NCBI RefSeq assembly: GCF_003217255.1 | Contig: NZ_QJTE01000001.1 | Coordinates: 62,001-126,000, forward strand | DNA length: 64,000 nucleotides | Direction: 5' to 3' | Origin: Pseudoroseicyclus aestuarii | Lineage (GTDB): Bacteria; Pseudomonadota; Alphaproteobacteria; Rhodobacterales; Rhodobacteraceae | In this document: piece after piece, positions 35,642 to 43,722 of the stretch | How the letters are laid out: every line of letters begins with the position of its first letter | Position numbering within the stretch: the first letter of the stretch is position 1 | Notes under the pieces: model-generated | Databases searched by the model: none | What the model was told of the DNA's origin: nothing | Seen by the model: the letters and a program-made list of their open reading frames with translations, nothing else | Made by a program: the position numbers and the translations under genes

Positions 35642-38143
35642 ATGAAGACACATGTGAGGGCGCTGGTCGTCGGCGGCGGCGCGGTGGGCACCTCGGTCGC
35701 CTATCACCTGGCGCGCGCCGGCTGGTCCGACGTGATGCTGCTGGAGCGGGACGAGCTGACCGCCGGCTCCACCTGGCACGCGGCGGGCCTGCTGCCCTAT
35801 TTCAACATGTCCTATGCCACCACCTGGATCCACGACTACTCGATCAAGTTCTACAAGACGCTCGAGGCCGAGACAGGCCTGAACCCCGGGTTCTCCGTGG
35901 TCGGCAACCTGCGCATGGCGCAGTCCTCGGCGCGGATGGACGAGTACCGGCTCTATGCCGCGACTGCCGAGACGGTGGGCGTGCCTTTCGAGTGGCTGAC
36001 CCCGGCGCAGATCAAGGATCGCTGGCCGCTGGTGAATACCGAGGGGCTGGAGGGCGCGATCTTCCATCCCACCGATGGCTACATCAACCCCGCCGACGTG
36101 ACGATGGCCATGGCCCGCGGCGCGCGCCAGCGCGGCGTCACGATCGAGCGGCGCTGGCAGGCCGATGCCTACCACTGGACCGGCAGCGCCTGGGAGGTGA
36201 CGCTGACCAAGATGGTCGAGAAGGGCGGCAACCTCGTCCCTTCGGACGAGCAGGTCGTCGTCACCGCCGAGCATGTCGTCACCGCCACCGGCAACCACGC
36301 GCAGCGCACCGCGAAGCTGCTGGGCATCAAGTCCGCCGCGATCCCGGTCGAGCACCAGTTCATCGTGACGGAGCCCGATCCCGCCCTCACCGCCTGGCGC
36401 GCCACCAATGGCGAGCATCCCGTGCTGCGCGACGCCGATGCCAAGTGGTACGTCCGCGAAGAGCGCGGCGGCTGGATCCTCGGCCCCTACGAAGAGGGCG
36501 CGCCGGCCCGCTTCCAGCACGGCGTGCCCGACAGCTTTCGCGCCGATCTCTTCCCCCTCGACCTCGACCGGATCGAGGAAGAGTACATGAGCATGATCCA
36601 CCGCATCCCCAGCGCCGAGACGGTGGGGCTGAAGGACGATTTCAACGGCCCTATCTGCTACACGCCCGACGGCAACCCGCTGATCGGTCCGGCGCCGGGG
36701 CTGCGCAACATGTGGCTGGCCGAGGGATTCTCCTTCGGGATCACCGCAGCCGGCGGGGCCGGGCATTACCTTGCCCAGATGATGGTCGAGGGCGAGGCCG
36801 AGATCGACATGGCGTCGCTGGATCCGCGCCGCTTCGGCGACTGGATCACCACGGACTACACCGCCCGCAAGAACGAAGGGGCCTATTCCCACGTCTTCAT
36901 CCTGCACCACCCCGACGAGGAGCGGCCCGCCGCACGGCCCCTGCGCACCGCGCCGGCCTATGACCGGCAAAAGGCGCTGGGCGCGCAGTTCGGTTGCGTC
37001 AACGGATGGGAACGGCCGAATTACTACGGCCCGCTCGATGCGCCGCAAAGCTTCGATCACGACGCCCGGTCCTTCCGCCGCGGCGGCTGGTGGCCCCATG
37101 CCCGGGCCGAGGCGCAGGCCCTGCGCGAGACGGCGGGGCTGATCGACGCCACCGCCTTCGCCAAGCACCGCCTGTCGGGGCTGGGGGCGACTGCCTTCCT
37201 CGACTGGTTCACCACCAACCGCCTGCCCAAGGTCGGGCGCATCAGCCTGACCTATGCGCTGACGTTTGCCGGCACGACGCGGACCGAGTTCACGCTGATC
37301 CGCACGGCCGAGGACGATTTCACCCTGATTTCGGCCGGCGGCTGGCACGCCTACGACCAGGATTATCTCTACAAGGCGATCATGGAGAAAGAGGCCGCGT
37401 TCGGCCGCATCAACGAGGAGGACGTGACCACCAAGTGGGGCGTCTTCGCGCTGGCCGGCCCCCGGTCGCGCGAGATCCTGCAGCGGCTGATCCGCGATCC
37501 CGAACCGGCGACTGCGTTGTCGAACGCCCGCTTCCCCTGGCTGTCGGTGCGCAACATTGAGCTGGGGATGGTGCCGGTGCGCGCTGTCCGCGTCGCCTAT
37601 ACCGGCGAATTGGGGTGGGAGCTGCACCACCCGATCGAGATGCAGAACCACCTGTGGGACAAGCTGATGGAGGCGGGCGCCGAGTTCGGGCTGAAGCCCG
37701 TGGGCGCGCGGGCGCAGAACTGGCTGCGGCAGGAGAAAAGCTACCGCGCCTTCGGCAGCGACCTGGGGCGCGATGCGACCCCGCTCGAGGGCGGGCTCGA
37801 CCGCTTCGTGGCGCAGGACAAGGACTTCCTCGGCAAGGAGGCGATGCTGGCCAAGGGGATCCGCAGCCGCTGCGTGACGCTGCTCATCGACGGCCCCGAG
37901 GATGCCGATCCCTGGGGCCGCGAGGCGCTGCTGGATGCGGGCGGCGCGCTGGTCGGGCGCCTGACCTCGGGCGGCTATTCGGTGGCCTTCGGCAAGTCCA
38001 TCGGCATGGGCTACCTGCGCCCGGACCTCGCCGTGCCGGGCACGCGGCTGAAGGTGCGGATGCTGGGCGGCCTCTGGGACGCCGAGGTGACGCAGGACAG
38101 CCCCTACGACCCGGCGAACGAGCGTCTGCGCGCCGACGGCTGA
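35642..38143 (+). CDS. FAD-dependent dimethylglycine/sarcosine dehydrogenase-like protein with GcvT domain
   Basis: Demethylating flavoprotein of 833 residues. The N-terminal DAO-type FAD domain (residues 1 to about 420) has GGGAVGTSVAYHL at 11-23 and H46 in AGSTWHAAGLLP, the position of the covalently flavinylated histidine in mitochondrial DMGDH and sarcosine dehydrogenase. The C-terminal half (about 440-830) is an aminomethyltransferase/GcvT folate domain with QEKSYRAFGSDLGRDATPLE. It should oxidise an N-methyl amine such as dimethylglycine or sarcosine and pass the methyl to tetrahydrofolate. The exact substrate cannot be fixed from sequence. It stands alone but would fit the choline importer at 6-9 kb. 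Confidence 0.86.
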   Translation: MKTHVRALVVGGGAVGTSVAYHLARAGWSDVMLLERDELTAGSTWHAAGLLPYFNMSYATTWIHDYSIKFYKTLEAETGLNPGFSVVGNLRMAQSSARMDEYRLYAATAETVGVPFEWLTPAQIKDRWPLVNTEGLEGAIFHPTDGYINPADVTMAMARGARQRGVTIERRWQADAYHWTGSAWEVTLTKMVEKGGNLVPSDEQVVVTAEHVVTATGNHAQRTAKLLGIKSAAIPVEHQFIVTEPDPALTAWRATNGEHPVLRDADAKWYVREERGGWILGPYEEGAPARFQHGVPDSFRADLFPLDLDRIEEEYMSMIHRIPSAETVGLKDDFNGPICYTPDGNPLIGPAPGLRNMWLAEGFSFGITAAGGAGHYLAQMMVEGEAEIDMASLDPRRFGDWITTDYTARKNEGAYSHVFILHHPDEERPAARPLRTAPAYDRQKALGAQFGCVNGWERPNYYGPLDAPQSFDHDARSFRRGGWWPHARAEAQALRETAGLIDATAFAKHRLSGLGATAFLDWFTTNRLPKVGRISLTYALTFAGTTRTEFTLIRTAEDDFTLISAGGWHAYDQDYLYKAIMEKEAAFGRINEEDVTTKWGVFALAGPRSREILQRLIRDPEPATALSNARFPWLSVRNIELGMVPVRAVRVAYTGELGWELHHPIEMQNHLWDKLMEAGAEFGLKPVGARAQNWLRQEKSYRAFGSDLGRDATPLEGGLDRFVAQDKDFLGKEAMLAKGIRSRCVTLLIDGPEDADPWGREALLDAGGALVGRLTSGGYSVAFGKSIGMGYLRPDLAVPGTRLKVRMLGGLWDAEVTQDSPYDPANERLRADG

Positions 38144-38149
38144 GGGCGA

Positions 38150-38638
38150 TCAGGTCCTTGGCGGACTTGGCTCGGGCCAGGCCGTCGCGGCAAAGCATCC
38201 GGCCTTGGCATAGTGCAGCTGCACGTAGGCGATGTCGTCGCGCTCCGCGAAGAGCGCCCGCAGCGCCGCGTAGAGCTGCCCGCCCTCGACCACCTCGGGG
38301 CCCTGCATCATGTCGGCTTTGTCGAAGGGCCGGAGCGAGATCAGCCGCGCCTGCAAGGGCGCCGGCACCGCACCGACGAAAGGCGCTGCCTGACGCGCGC
38401 CCTCGGGCACGTAGATGGCATGGCTGGCGCGGTAGGGCGATTTCGCCGGCTGATGCTCGTGGTTCAGCAGCAGCACCGTCTCGCCCGGCTGCGCCTCCTG
38501 CAGGCTGACGTGGCAGGGGATGCGGGATTTAGCCGTGACGCGCATGCGGCGGATGCTGCGCGCTTCGAGCTCGGCCTTGGACAGGGCAAAGAGCGGCGCG
38601 AAGGGCTCGGCCGGAAGGGCTTCGATTCGATAGGACAT
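38150..38638 (-). CDS. DUF1203 family protein
   Basis: A 162-residue cytoplasmic protein of unknown function. Conserved pieces are CHVSLQEAQPGETVLLLNHEHQ, then SPYRASHAIYV and YVQLHYAKAGCFAATAW. Its last base lies 6 bases from the end of the convergent flavoprotein gene. No membrane segment or signal peptide is present. Confidence 0.85.
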   Translation of the reverse strand: MSYRIEALPAEPFAPLFALSKAELEARSIRRMRVTAKSRIPCHVSLQEAQPGETVLLLNHEHQPAKSPYRASHAIYVPEGARQAAPFVGAVPAPLQARLISLRPFDKADMMQGPEVVEGGQLYAALRALFAERDDIAYVQLHYAKAGCFAATAWPEPSPPRT

Positions 38639-38724
38639 GAGATGGCTCCTGTATGATCTGATCGATCATCGAGCCATTCGAGGCCGCCCGGCGACCCGGT
38701 TCCTGCGGATAGCGGCGCGCGCCG

Positions 38725-38943
38725 TCAGGCGATGATGTCAGGCAGGATGCGGTCCTCAATCTGCGAGATGCGGTCCTTGAGCGCCAGCTTCTTCTTCTTG
38801 AGGCGGCGCAGCAGCAGCATGTCGGCCGTGCCCGCCACCTCGAGCGCGTGGATCGCGTGGTCGAGGTCGCGATGCTCGCCCTTCAGGACCTGCAGCTCGA
38901 CCCGCAGCACCTCGACCTGCTCCATCTTGCTCGACGTGTTCAT
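38725..38943 (-). CDS. DUF465/YdcH-family coiled-coil protein
   Basis: A 72-residue, highly charged helical protein. The start MNTSSKMEQVEVLRVELQ and the middle KGEHRDLDHAIHAL are followed by LRRLKKKKLALKDRISQIED, the diagnostic DUF465 stretch, which should form an antiparallel coiled coil. Function is unknown. A GAGGAG ribosome site stands before the ATG at 38943; upstream in-frame sequence has no coding character. Confidence 0.87.
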   Translation of the reverse strand: MNTSSKMEQVEVLRVELQVLKGEHRDLDHAIHALEVAGTADMLLLRRLKKKKLALKDRISQIEDRILPDIIA

Positions 38944-39115
38944 GTCCGGTCGCCACTCCTCTCGTGTTGCCAAGGGTATAGCCGCGCGGCGGCGGTGCGG
39001 ATAGCCCCGCGGAAGGCCGCACTTGCGAGGCGGGCGGGCCCGTCCCATATTCATCTCAGAGGCGGTCGCCGAAATCGGGGCCGCCAGCGGACGTCGCTTT
39101 TGCAAGGACTGGCGC

Positions 39116-39538
39116 ATGACAAAGCTGACACTGGGGACGCATCCGTTCCTTCTGGGCTTCGACGAGCTTGAAAGGCTGGTGGAGCGGACGGCCAAGGCCT
39201 CGGCCGATGGCTATCCCCCCTACAACATCGAGCAGACCTCAGAGGCCTCCTTTCGCATCACGCTCGCCGTTGCGGGCTTTGCCGAAGGCGATCTGTCGCT
39301 TACGCTCGAGAACAACCAGCTGACCGTGCGCGGACGGCAGGGCGAGGCGGGGAGGGAGCGTGTCTTCCTGCACCGCGGCATCGCCGCCCGGCAGTTCCAG
39401 CGCAGCTTCGTTCTGGCCGATAGCGTCGAGGTGGGCGAGGCCAGCCTCGAGAACGGCCTGCTGCATATCGACCTCGTCCGGCGCGAGCCCGACGCCACCG
39501 TGCAGACGATCCGCATCAACAGGAGTTCGACCTCATGA
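39116..39538 (+). CDS. Small heat-shock protein (Hsp20/IbpA type)
   Basis: ATP-independent chaperone that holds unfolding proteins, 140 residues. The alpha-crystallin domain spans about residues 33-125, with the strand LTVRGRQGE and the IbpA-like motif FLHRGIAARQFQRSFVLAD, followed by the class-typical ENGLLHIDL. AAGGA lies seven bases before the ATG at 39116. It is translationally coupled (ATGA overlap) to a DUF1150 gene, a pairing seen across Alphaproteobacteria. Heat-shock sigma control is expected, but I cannot point to a clear RpoH promoter. Confidence 0.92.
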   Translation: MTKLTLGTHPFLLGFDELERLVERTAKASADGYPPYNIEQTSEASFRITLAVAGFAEGDLSLTLENNQLTVRGRQGEAGRERVFLHRGIAARQFQRSFVLADSVEVGEASLENGLLHIDLVRREPDATVQTIRINRSSTS

Positions 39539-39759
39539 ACCATAAATTCGAGATGAACGATGCGGAGGACCGGCTGGTCTACGTCAAGCCGGTTGCGGTC
39601 TCGGACCTGCCCGAAGAGGTGCAGGACCAGGCCGGTGATCTGCAGACGCTTTTCGCCGTCCACGACGAAGAGGGGCAGCAGCTGGCCCTCGTCGCGGACC
39701 GCGCCCTGGCCTTCGAGCTGGCGCGGCAGCACGACATGCACCCCGTCACGGTGCACTGA
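39535..39759 (+). CDS. DUF1150 family protein
   Basis: A 74-residue acidic protein starting within the stop of the hsp20 gene. It has the family sequence YVKPVAVSDLPEEVQDQAGD and ends in DRALAFELARQHDMHPVTVH. Function is not known, but constant linkage to Hsp20 suggests an adaptor or regulator of the chaperone. It ends 6 bases before the convergent ccmG gene. Confidence 0.9.
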   Translation: MNHKFEMNDAEDRLVYVKPVAVSDLPEEVQDQAGDLQTLFAVHDEEGQQLALVADRALAFELARQHDMHPVTVH

Positions 39760-39765
39760 GAACCG

Positions 39766-40314
39766 TCAGTCGGCCCCGGCTTCGGCCAGGGCCGGCAACA
39801 GCCGGCCCGTCACGGCCCGCGCCGTGACCGGGCCGGCGATGCGGTCGATCACGCGGCCCTCGCCGTCGATGACGAAGGTCTCGGGCACGCCGTAGACGCC
39901 CCAGTCCACCGCCGCGCGGCCCGAGGGATCGGCGCCGAGCGCGGCGTAGGGGCTGCCGAGTTCATCCAGAAAGCCAAGGGCATTGGCCTCGATGTCCTTG
40001 TAGGCCACGCCGTAGATCGGCACGCCCGTCTCCTGCGCGAATTCGGTCAGGACCGGATGCTCCGCCCGGCAGGGGGCGCACCAGCTGGCGAAGAAATTGA
40101 CCAGCTTCACCTCTCCGTCCGCGAAGGCCGACGTGTTGATGGCGGGGCCGCCGCCCAGCGGGGCGAGCGGCGCGGTCGGGGCCGGCTGGCCCGCGAGCGC
40201 GGTCGGAAGCTCCTGCCCCCGGTCCGAATACATGCCGCCCAGCAGCAGCCCGGCCAGCGCGGCGAAGGCGAGGGGCGGCAGCAGGATCAGCCAGGGGATG
40301 CGGCGCTTAGCCAT
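39766..40314 (-). CDS. ccmG: Thiol:disulfide interchange protein CcmG/DsbE
   Basis: Membrane-anchored periplasmic thioredoxin that keeps apocytochrome c cysteines reduced for haem attachment. In 182 residues, a signal anchor (about 8-28) is followed by a thioredoxin fold with active site WCAPC (C79, C82) and the cis-proline region GVPETFVID, in which GVPE is the CcmG mark. It overlaps ccmD by 8 bases and is the last gene of the ccm set here; its end faces the Hsp20-DUF1150 operon. Confidence 0.93.
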   Translation of the reverse strand: MAKRRIPWLILLPPLAFAALAGLLLGGMYSDRGQELPTALAGQPAPTAPLAPLGGGPAINTSAFADGEVKLVNFFASWCAPCRAEHPVLTEFAQETGVPIYGVAYKDIEANALGFLDELGSPYAALGADPSGRAAVDWGVYGVPETFVIDGEGRVIDRIAGPVTARAVTGRLLPALAEAGAD

Positions 40315-40450
40315 CTGCTTCGATCCTCTCGAGCTCGGCCCTGACGCGGCGGGCGCGCCGCAGGCTTTGCGCCACCAAGAGGGCCAGCAGCACAAGGCCG
40401 ACGCCCCAGGCCAGCAGCACCTCTGCCGCGTAGCGTCCCAGGTCCATCAT
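40307..40450 (-). CDS. ccmD: Haem exporter protein CcmD
   Basis: A 47-residue single-helix inner-membrane protein (helix about residues 10-28) with a basic C-terminal tail (SLRRARRVRAELERIEADG), the usual CcmD layout. It helps release holo-CcmE from the CcmABC complex. Its start overlaps the ccmC stop by 4 bases and its end overlaps ccmG by 8. Confidence 0.88.
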   Translation of the reverse strand: MMDLGRYAAEVLLAWGVGLVLLALLVAQSLRRARRVRAELERIEADG

Positions 40451-41187
40451 GCTGCCCCCTCGGACCGCTGCGCGCGGGCACGCAGGGCGGCGATGCGGCG
40501 CAGGCGGATCTCGGTGCCGGTGCGCAGCACGACAAGGGCGGCGAAAAGAAGGGCAAAGCCCAGCATCGCGATGACCAGCGGCAGCCAGTAGACGTCCGCC
40601 ACATTCTCCTGCCGGTCGAGGCTGAGCGAGGCGCCCTGGTGCAGGCCCTGGCTCCAGAAGTTCACGGCATAGCGCGAGAGCAGGGCGAAGACCGAGCCGA
40701 CGAGGCAGAGGACGCCGGTCAGATCGGCCGCGGCCTCGGCATCGGGGATCGCCGACCAGAGCGCGATATAGCCGAGGTAGAAGAGGCAGAGGATCAGGAA
40801 GGAGGTCAGCCGCGGGTCCCAGGCCCACCAGGTGCCCCACATCGGCTGGCCCCAGATCGCCCCCGTCGCCAGAGCGATCAGCGTCATCACCAGCCCCACG
40901 GGCGCCGCGGCCTTGGCCGCCAGCGCGCTGACGTGGTGGCGCCGCACGATCCAGATCAGCGAGGCCACCAGCATCATCAGCCAGGCGTTGATCGCCATCA
41001 GCGCCGAGGGGACGTGCAGGTAGATGATCTTGACGCTGGAGCCGAAGTTCACCGCGTCGGGCGTGAAGAAGAAGCCCCAGCCGAGGCCGAGCGCAAGGCA
41101 GGCCCCCGCCGCCGCGAAGAGCCAGCGCGACAGCGGCTCCACCCGGTCGAGGAACTTGCGCGGATTGGCATAGGACCACAGCGACAT
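40447..41187 (-). CDS. ccmC: Haem exporter/lyase protein CcmC
   Basis: Loads haem onto CcmE in cytochrome c maturation. The 246-residue protein has six membrane helices and the tryptophan-rich haem-handling loop WGTWWAWDPRLTSFLIL between conserved histidines (KIIYLHVPSA upstream and FWSQGLHQGASL downstream). A 142-base gap carrying repeat copy C separates it from ccmB, whereas the other ccm genes overlap. Confidence 0.95.
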   Translation of the reverse strand: MSLWSYANPRKFLDRVEPLSRWLFAAAGACLALGLGWGFFFTPDAVNFGSSVKIIYLHVPSALMAINAWLMMLVASLIWIVRRHHVSALAAKAAAPVGLVMTLIALATGAIWGQPMWGTWWAWDPRLTSFLILCLFYLGYIALWSAIPDAEAAADLTGVLCLVGSVFALLSRYAVNFWSQGLHQGASLSLDRQENVADVYWLPLVIAMLGFALLFAALVVLRTGTEIRLRRIAALRARAQRSEGAA

Positions 41188-41256
41188 GGCGCCTGATTAG
41201 CGGCGCGCGCCGCCCGCCTCAATCGAAATGCTGTCGCAGCTGCGTGATGGCGCGCG

Positions 41257-41325
41257 CGGGGGGCCAGCCCCCCGGTTCGGCTGCGCCTCGCGCCCCCCGG
41301 GATATTTGCAAAGAGAAGAAAGAGG
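41257..41325 (+). repeat. Dispersed intergenic element, copy C
   Basis: A hairpin CGGGGGG/CCCCCCG is followed by CCCCCCGGGATATTTG and AAAGAGAAGAAAGAGG. It lies inside the ccm operon between ccmB and ccmC, pointing against the direction of transcription. Its right half is closest to copy A. Confidence 0.75.
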
Positions 41326-41329
41326 CGGC

Positions 41330-41986
41330 TCAGCGCAGGGTGACGCGCAGGGCGGCGGCGGCGGCGAAGGGCAGGAGCGCGATGCAGCCCAGGGTGACGC
41401 CGGCCAGCAGCAGCAGGCCCGGCAGGGGATCGAGGCCCTGCGCGCCGCGGGCGACCGCCTCGGCCCCGAAGATCAGGGTCGGGATGTAGAGCGGCAGCAC
41501 GATCAGCGACAAAAGCAGCCCGCCCCGGCGCAGCCCCACCGTCAGCGCCGCGCCGAACGCGCCGATCAGCGACAGCGCGGGGGTGCCGAGGGTGAGGCTC
41601 GCCAGGAGCCAGGGCATGGCGCCGGCGGGCAGATGCAGCAGCACGCCCAGCACCGGCGCCGCCAGCACCAGCGGCAGGCCGGTGGTCAGCCAATGCGCCA
41701 GCGCCTTGGCCAGCACCACGCCTTCCAGCGGCACCGGCGCCGTGGCGATCAGCGCCAGCGCGCCGTCCTCCGCGTCCTGGGCGAAGATGCGGTCGAGCGA
41801 CAGCAGGGCCGCCAGAAGCGCCGCGACCCAGAGGATGCCGGGGGCGATGCGGGCCAGAACCTCGGGCTCCGGCCCCACGCCGAAGGGGACGAGGATCACG
41901 ACGATGGCGAAGAAGGCGAGGCCGAGGCCGAAGCCGCCCCCGGCCCGCACCGCCAGTTGCAGGTCGCGCAGCAGAACCGCCCTCAC
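41330..41986 (-). CDS. ccmB: Haem exporter permease CcmB
   Basis: Six-helix membrane subunit of the CcmABC ATPase, 218 residues. Recognisable parts are FGVGPEPEVLARIAPGILWVAALL, then RIFAQDAEDGAL and TLGTPALSLIGAFGAALTVG. Start codon GTG at 41986 overlaps the ccmA stop (GTGA). In the next direction the operon is interrupted by repeat copy C before ccmC. Confidence 0.94.
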   Translation of the reverse strand: MRAVLLRDLQLAVRAGGGFGLGLAFFAIVVILVPFGVGPEPEVLARIAPGILWVAALLAALLSLDRIFAQDAEDGALALIATAPVPLEGVVLAKALAHWLTTGLPLVLAAPVLGVLLHLPAGAMPWLLASLTLGTPALSLIGAFGAALTVGLRRGGLLLSLIVLPLYIPTLIFGAEAVARGAQGLDPLPGLLLLAGVTLGCIALLPFAAAAALRVTLR

Positions 41987-42591
41987 AGGAAGGGATCCGT
42001 CAGCGTCTCGGCCCGCGCTCGGAAGGGCGCGAGGTCGAGTTCTGGCGCCTCAAGGCCCAGAGGCACATGCGTCGCCACCAGCGCCGTGCCGCCGGCGGCG
42101 AGATGGCCGCGCAGCCAGCCCGCGAAGAGCGCGGTCGAGCCCGCGTCGAGCGAGACCGTCGGCTCGTCCAGGAGCAGCACGGGGCGCCCCGTCACCGCCA
42201 GCCGCGCCAGCCCGAGGCGCCGCCGCTGCCCGGCCGAAAGCGTGCCTGCGGGCCGCGCCCGCAGCGCGGCGAGGTGGAAGGCCGGGTAGACGGCCTCGGG
42301 GACCTGCGTGCCGTAAAGCGCGGCCCAGAAGGCGAGGTTCTCCTCGACGCTCAGGACCGCCTTCACGCCGCCCTCGTGGCTGGCATAGGCGGCCTCGTCT
42401 CCGGCGCCGGTGACGGTGCCGGAAAGCGCGGGCTGCAGCCCGGCCAGCGTGCGCAGCAGGGTCGTCTTGCCGATGCCGTTGGTGCCGCGCAGGATCAGTG
42501 CCGTGCCTTCGGGAACGGTGAAGCCGACCCCTTCGAGCAGGGGGATGCCGCCCCGCGCGCAGGCGAGGGCGCTGACTGTCAGCGCGGGCAC
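41983..42591 (-). CDS. ccmA: Haem exporter ATP-binding protein CcmA
   Basis: ATPase of the cytochrome c maturation complex, 202 residues. Walker A is GTNGIGKTT, the signature is LSAGQRRR (with A in place of the usual G), and Walker B is VLLLDEPTVSLD. GTG at 42591 is the start; it overlaps the stop of the Mth938-type gene by one base, and the next frame extension upstream lies inside that gene. The sequence VKAVLSVEENLAFWA is typical of CcmA. Confidence 0.93.
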   Translation of the reverse strand: MPALTVSALACARGGIPLLEGVGFTVPEGTALILRGTNGIGKTTLLRTLAGLQPALSGTVTGAGDEAAYASHEGGVKAVLSVEENLAFWAALYGTQVPEAVYPAFHLAALRARPAGTLSAGQRRRLGLARLAVTGRPVLLLDEPTVSLDAGSTALFAGWLRGHLAAGGTALVATHVPLGLEAPELDLAPFRARAETLTDPFL

Positions 42592-42944
42592 TAGACCGGC
42601 AGCAGGGCGACGCCGACCCGGCGCCCTTCGGACAGAAGCACGTTGTAGCTGCGGGCGGCGGCGGGGCTTGCCATGGCCTCGACCCCGAGGCCGGCCTCTT
42701 CCAGCCGCTCGCGGAAGGCGGCGGGGGGATGGGCGATCTCGGCGCCGGTGCCGATGAAAAGCACGTCGACCTGCCCGGCCGCGGCGAGGAGCGGGGCGGT
42801 GTCGTCCCACCCGCCCCAAGCGCTGAGGCCCGAGGGCAGCAGCAGGGCAGGGCCCTCGTGCAGCTTGCCGCCGATGCGGAAAAAGCCGGGGCCGTAGCCG
42901 TCGACCGGCAGGCTGTCGTCGAAGGTGACTTCGTTCAGGCGCAT
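42591..42944 (-). CDS. Mth938-like (DUF498) domain protein
   Basis: A 117-residue protein. It starts MRLNEVTFDDSLPVDGYGPG and contains DVLFIGTGAEIAHPP, then MASPAAARSYNVLLSEGRRV, the NDUFAF3/Mth938 core. In mitochondria a relative (NDUFAF3) helps assemble complex I; the bacterial role is unknown. Its position between tauE and ccmA, one base overlapping ccmA, is part of a long minus-strand run. Confidence 0.87.
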   Translation of the reverse strand: MRLNEVTFDDSLPVDGYGPGFFRIGGKLHEGPALLLPSGLSAWGGWDDTAPLLAAAGQVDVLFIGTGAEIAHPPAAFRERLEEAGLGVEAMASPAAARSYNVLLSEGRRVGVALLPV

Positions 42945-42969
42945 GATCGGTCTCCTTTGCAGGGAGGTG

Positions 42970-43722
42970 CTAGTGCCAGAGTGGCAGGCCGGCAAGGACG
43001 GCGGTGCCGATGAGGCTATAAGCCGCGCCGCGGTACAGCGGCACGAGGGCAGGGCGGAACAGCGCGGTGCCCAGCCAGCAGCCGAGGGCATAGGGCAGAA
43101 CGAGCAGCAGGCCCAGAGAGACGGCCTGCGCCGTCATCAGCCCCTGCAGGATGAAAAGGGGCAGGAACATCAGCGAGGTCAGCGTCAGGAAGACGGCGCT
43201 GTTGGCCCGGCTGCGCGCGACGCTGTCGCCGCCCGACAGCTGGAACAACACCATTACCGGCCCGGTCAGCCCCGTCGCCCCGCCGACGAGGCCGGTGCCC
43301 ATCCCGATGGCGAGTTGGTTGCGGGGCCTTGCGGCAAGGCTGTGCCGCCAGCCCAGCATGAGCGCGGCGAGCGTCAGCAGCACGAGGATCGAGACGGCCC
43401 AGCCGATCGCCTCGGGCGCGGCGCGGCGTAGCACGAGGATGCCGGCGGAGCCCGAGAGGAGCGCGCCCAGCAGCATCCAGCCCACGGCGCGGCGATCCGC
43501 CTGCGGCCAGGCCTTGGGCACCACCGCGACGAGGGAGGAGAGCGCCGCGAGATTGAAGGCGGCGACCGCAGTTTGGGGCGGCAGGAAAACCGTGGCGATG
43601 GGCAGGAAGACCAGCGCCGCGCCGAAGCCGGCAAAGCCGTAGACCGTGCCCGCCAGCAGTGTCGCCGCCAGGAGCCAGGGAAACCCCGGCAGGGCCAGCG
43701 CCTGGGCCAGCCCCGCGCCCAT
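42970..43722 (-). CDS. TauE/SafE-family sulfite/organosulfonate exporter-like membrane protein
   Basis: A 250-residue membrane protein with about eight helices and the internal duplication of the family: YGFAGFGAALVFLPI in the first half and GMGTGLVGGATGLTGPVM in the second. Members export sulfite, sulfoacetate or related anions; the substrate here is unknown. The ATG overlaps the secF stop by one base (TGATG), so it is translated with the Sec genes. Confidence 0.86.
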   Translation of the reverse strand: MGAGLAQALALPGFPWLLAATLLAGTVYGFAGFGAALVFLPIATVFLPPQTAVAAFNLAALSSLVAVVPKAWPQADRRAVGWMLLGALLSGSAGILVLRRAAPEAIGWAVSILVLLTLAALMLGWRHSLAARPRNQLAIGMGTGLVGGATGLTGPVMVLFQLSGGDSVARSRANSAVFLTLTSLMFLPLFILQGLMTAQAVSLGLLLVLPYALGCWLGTALFRPALVPLYRGAAYSLIGTAVLAGLPLWH

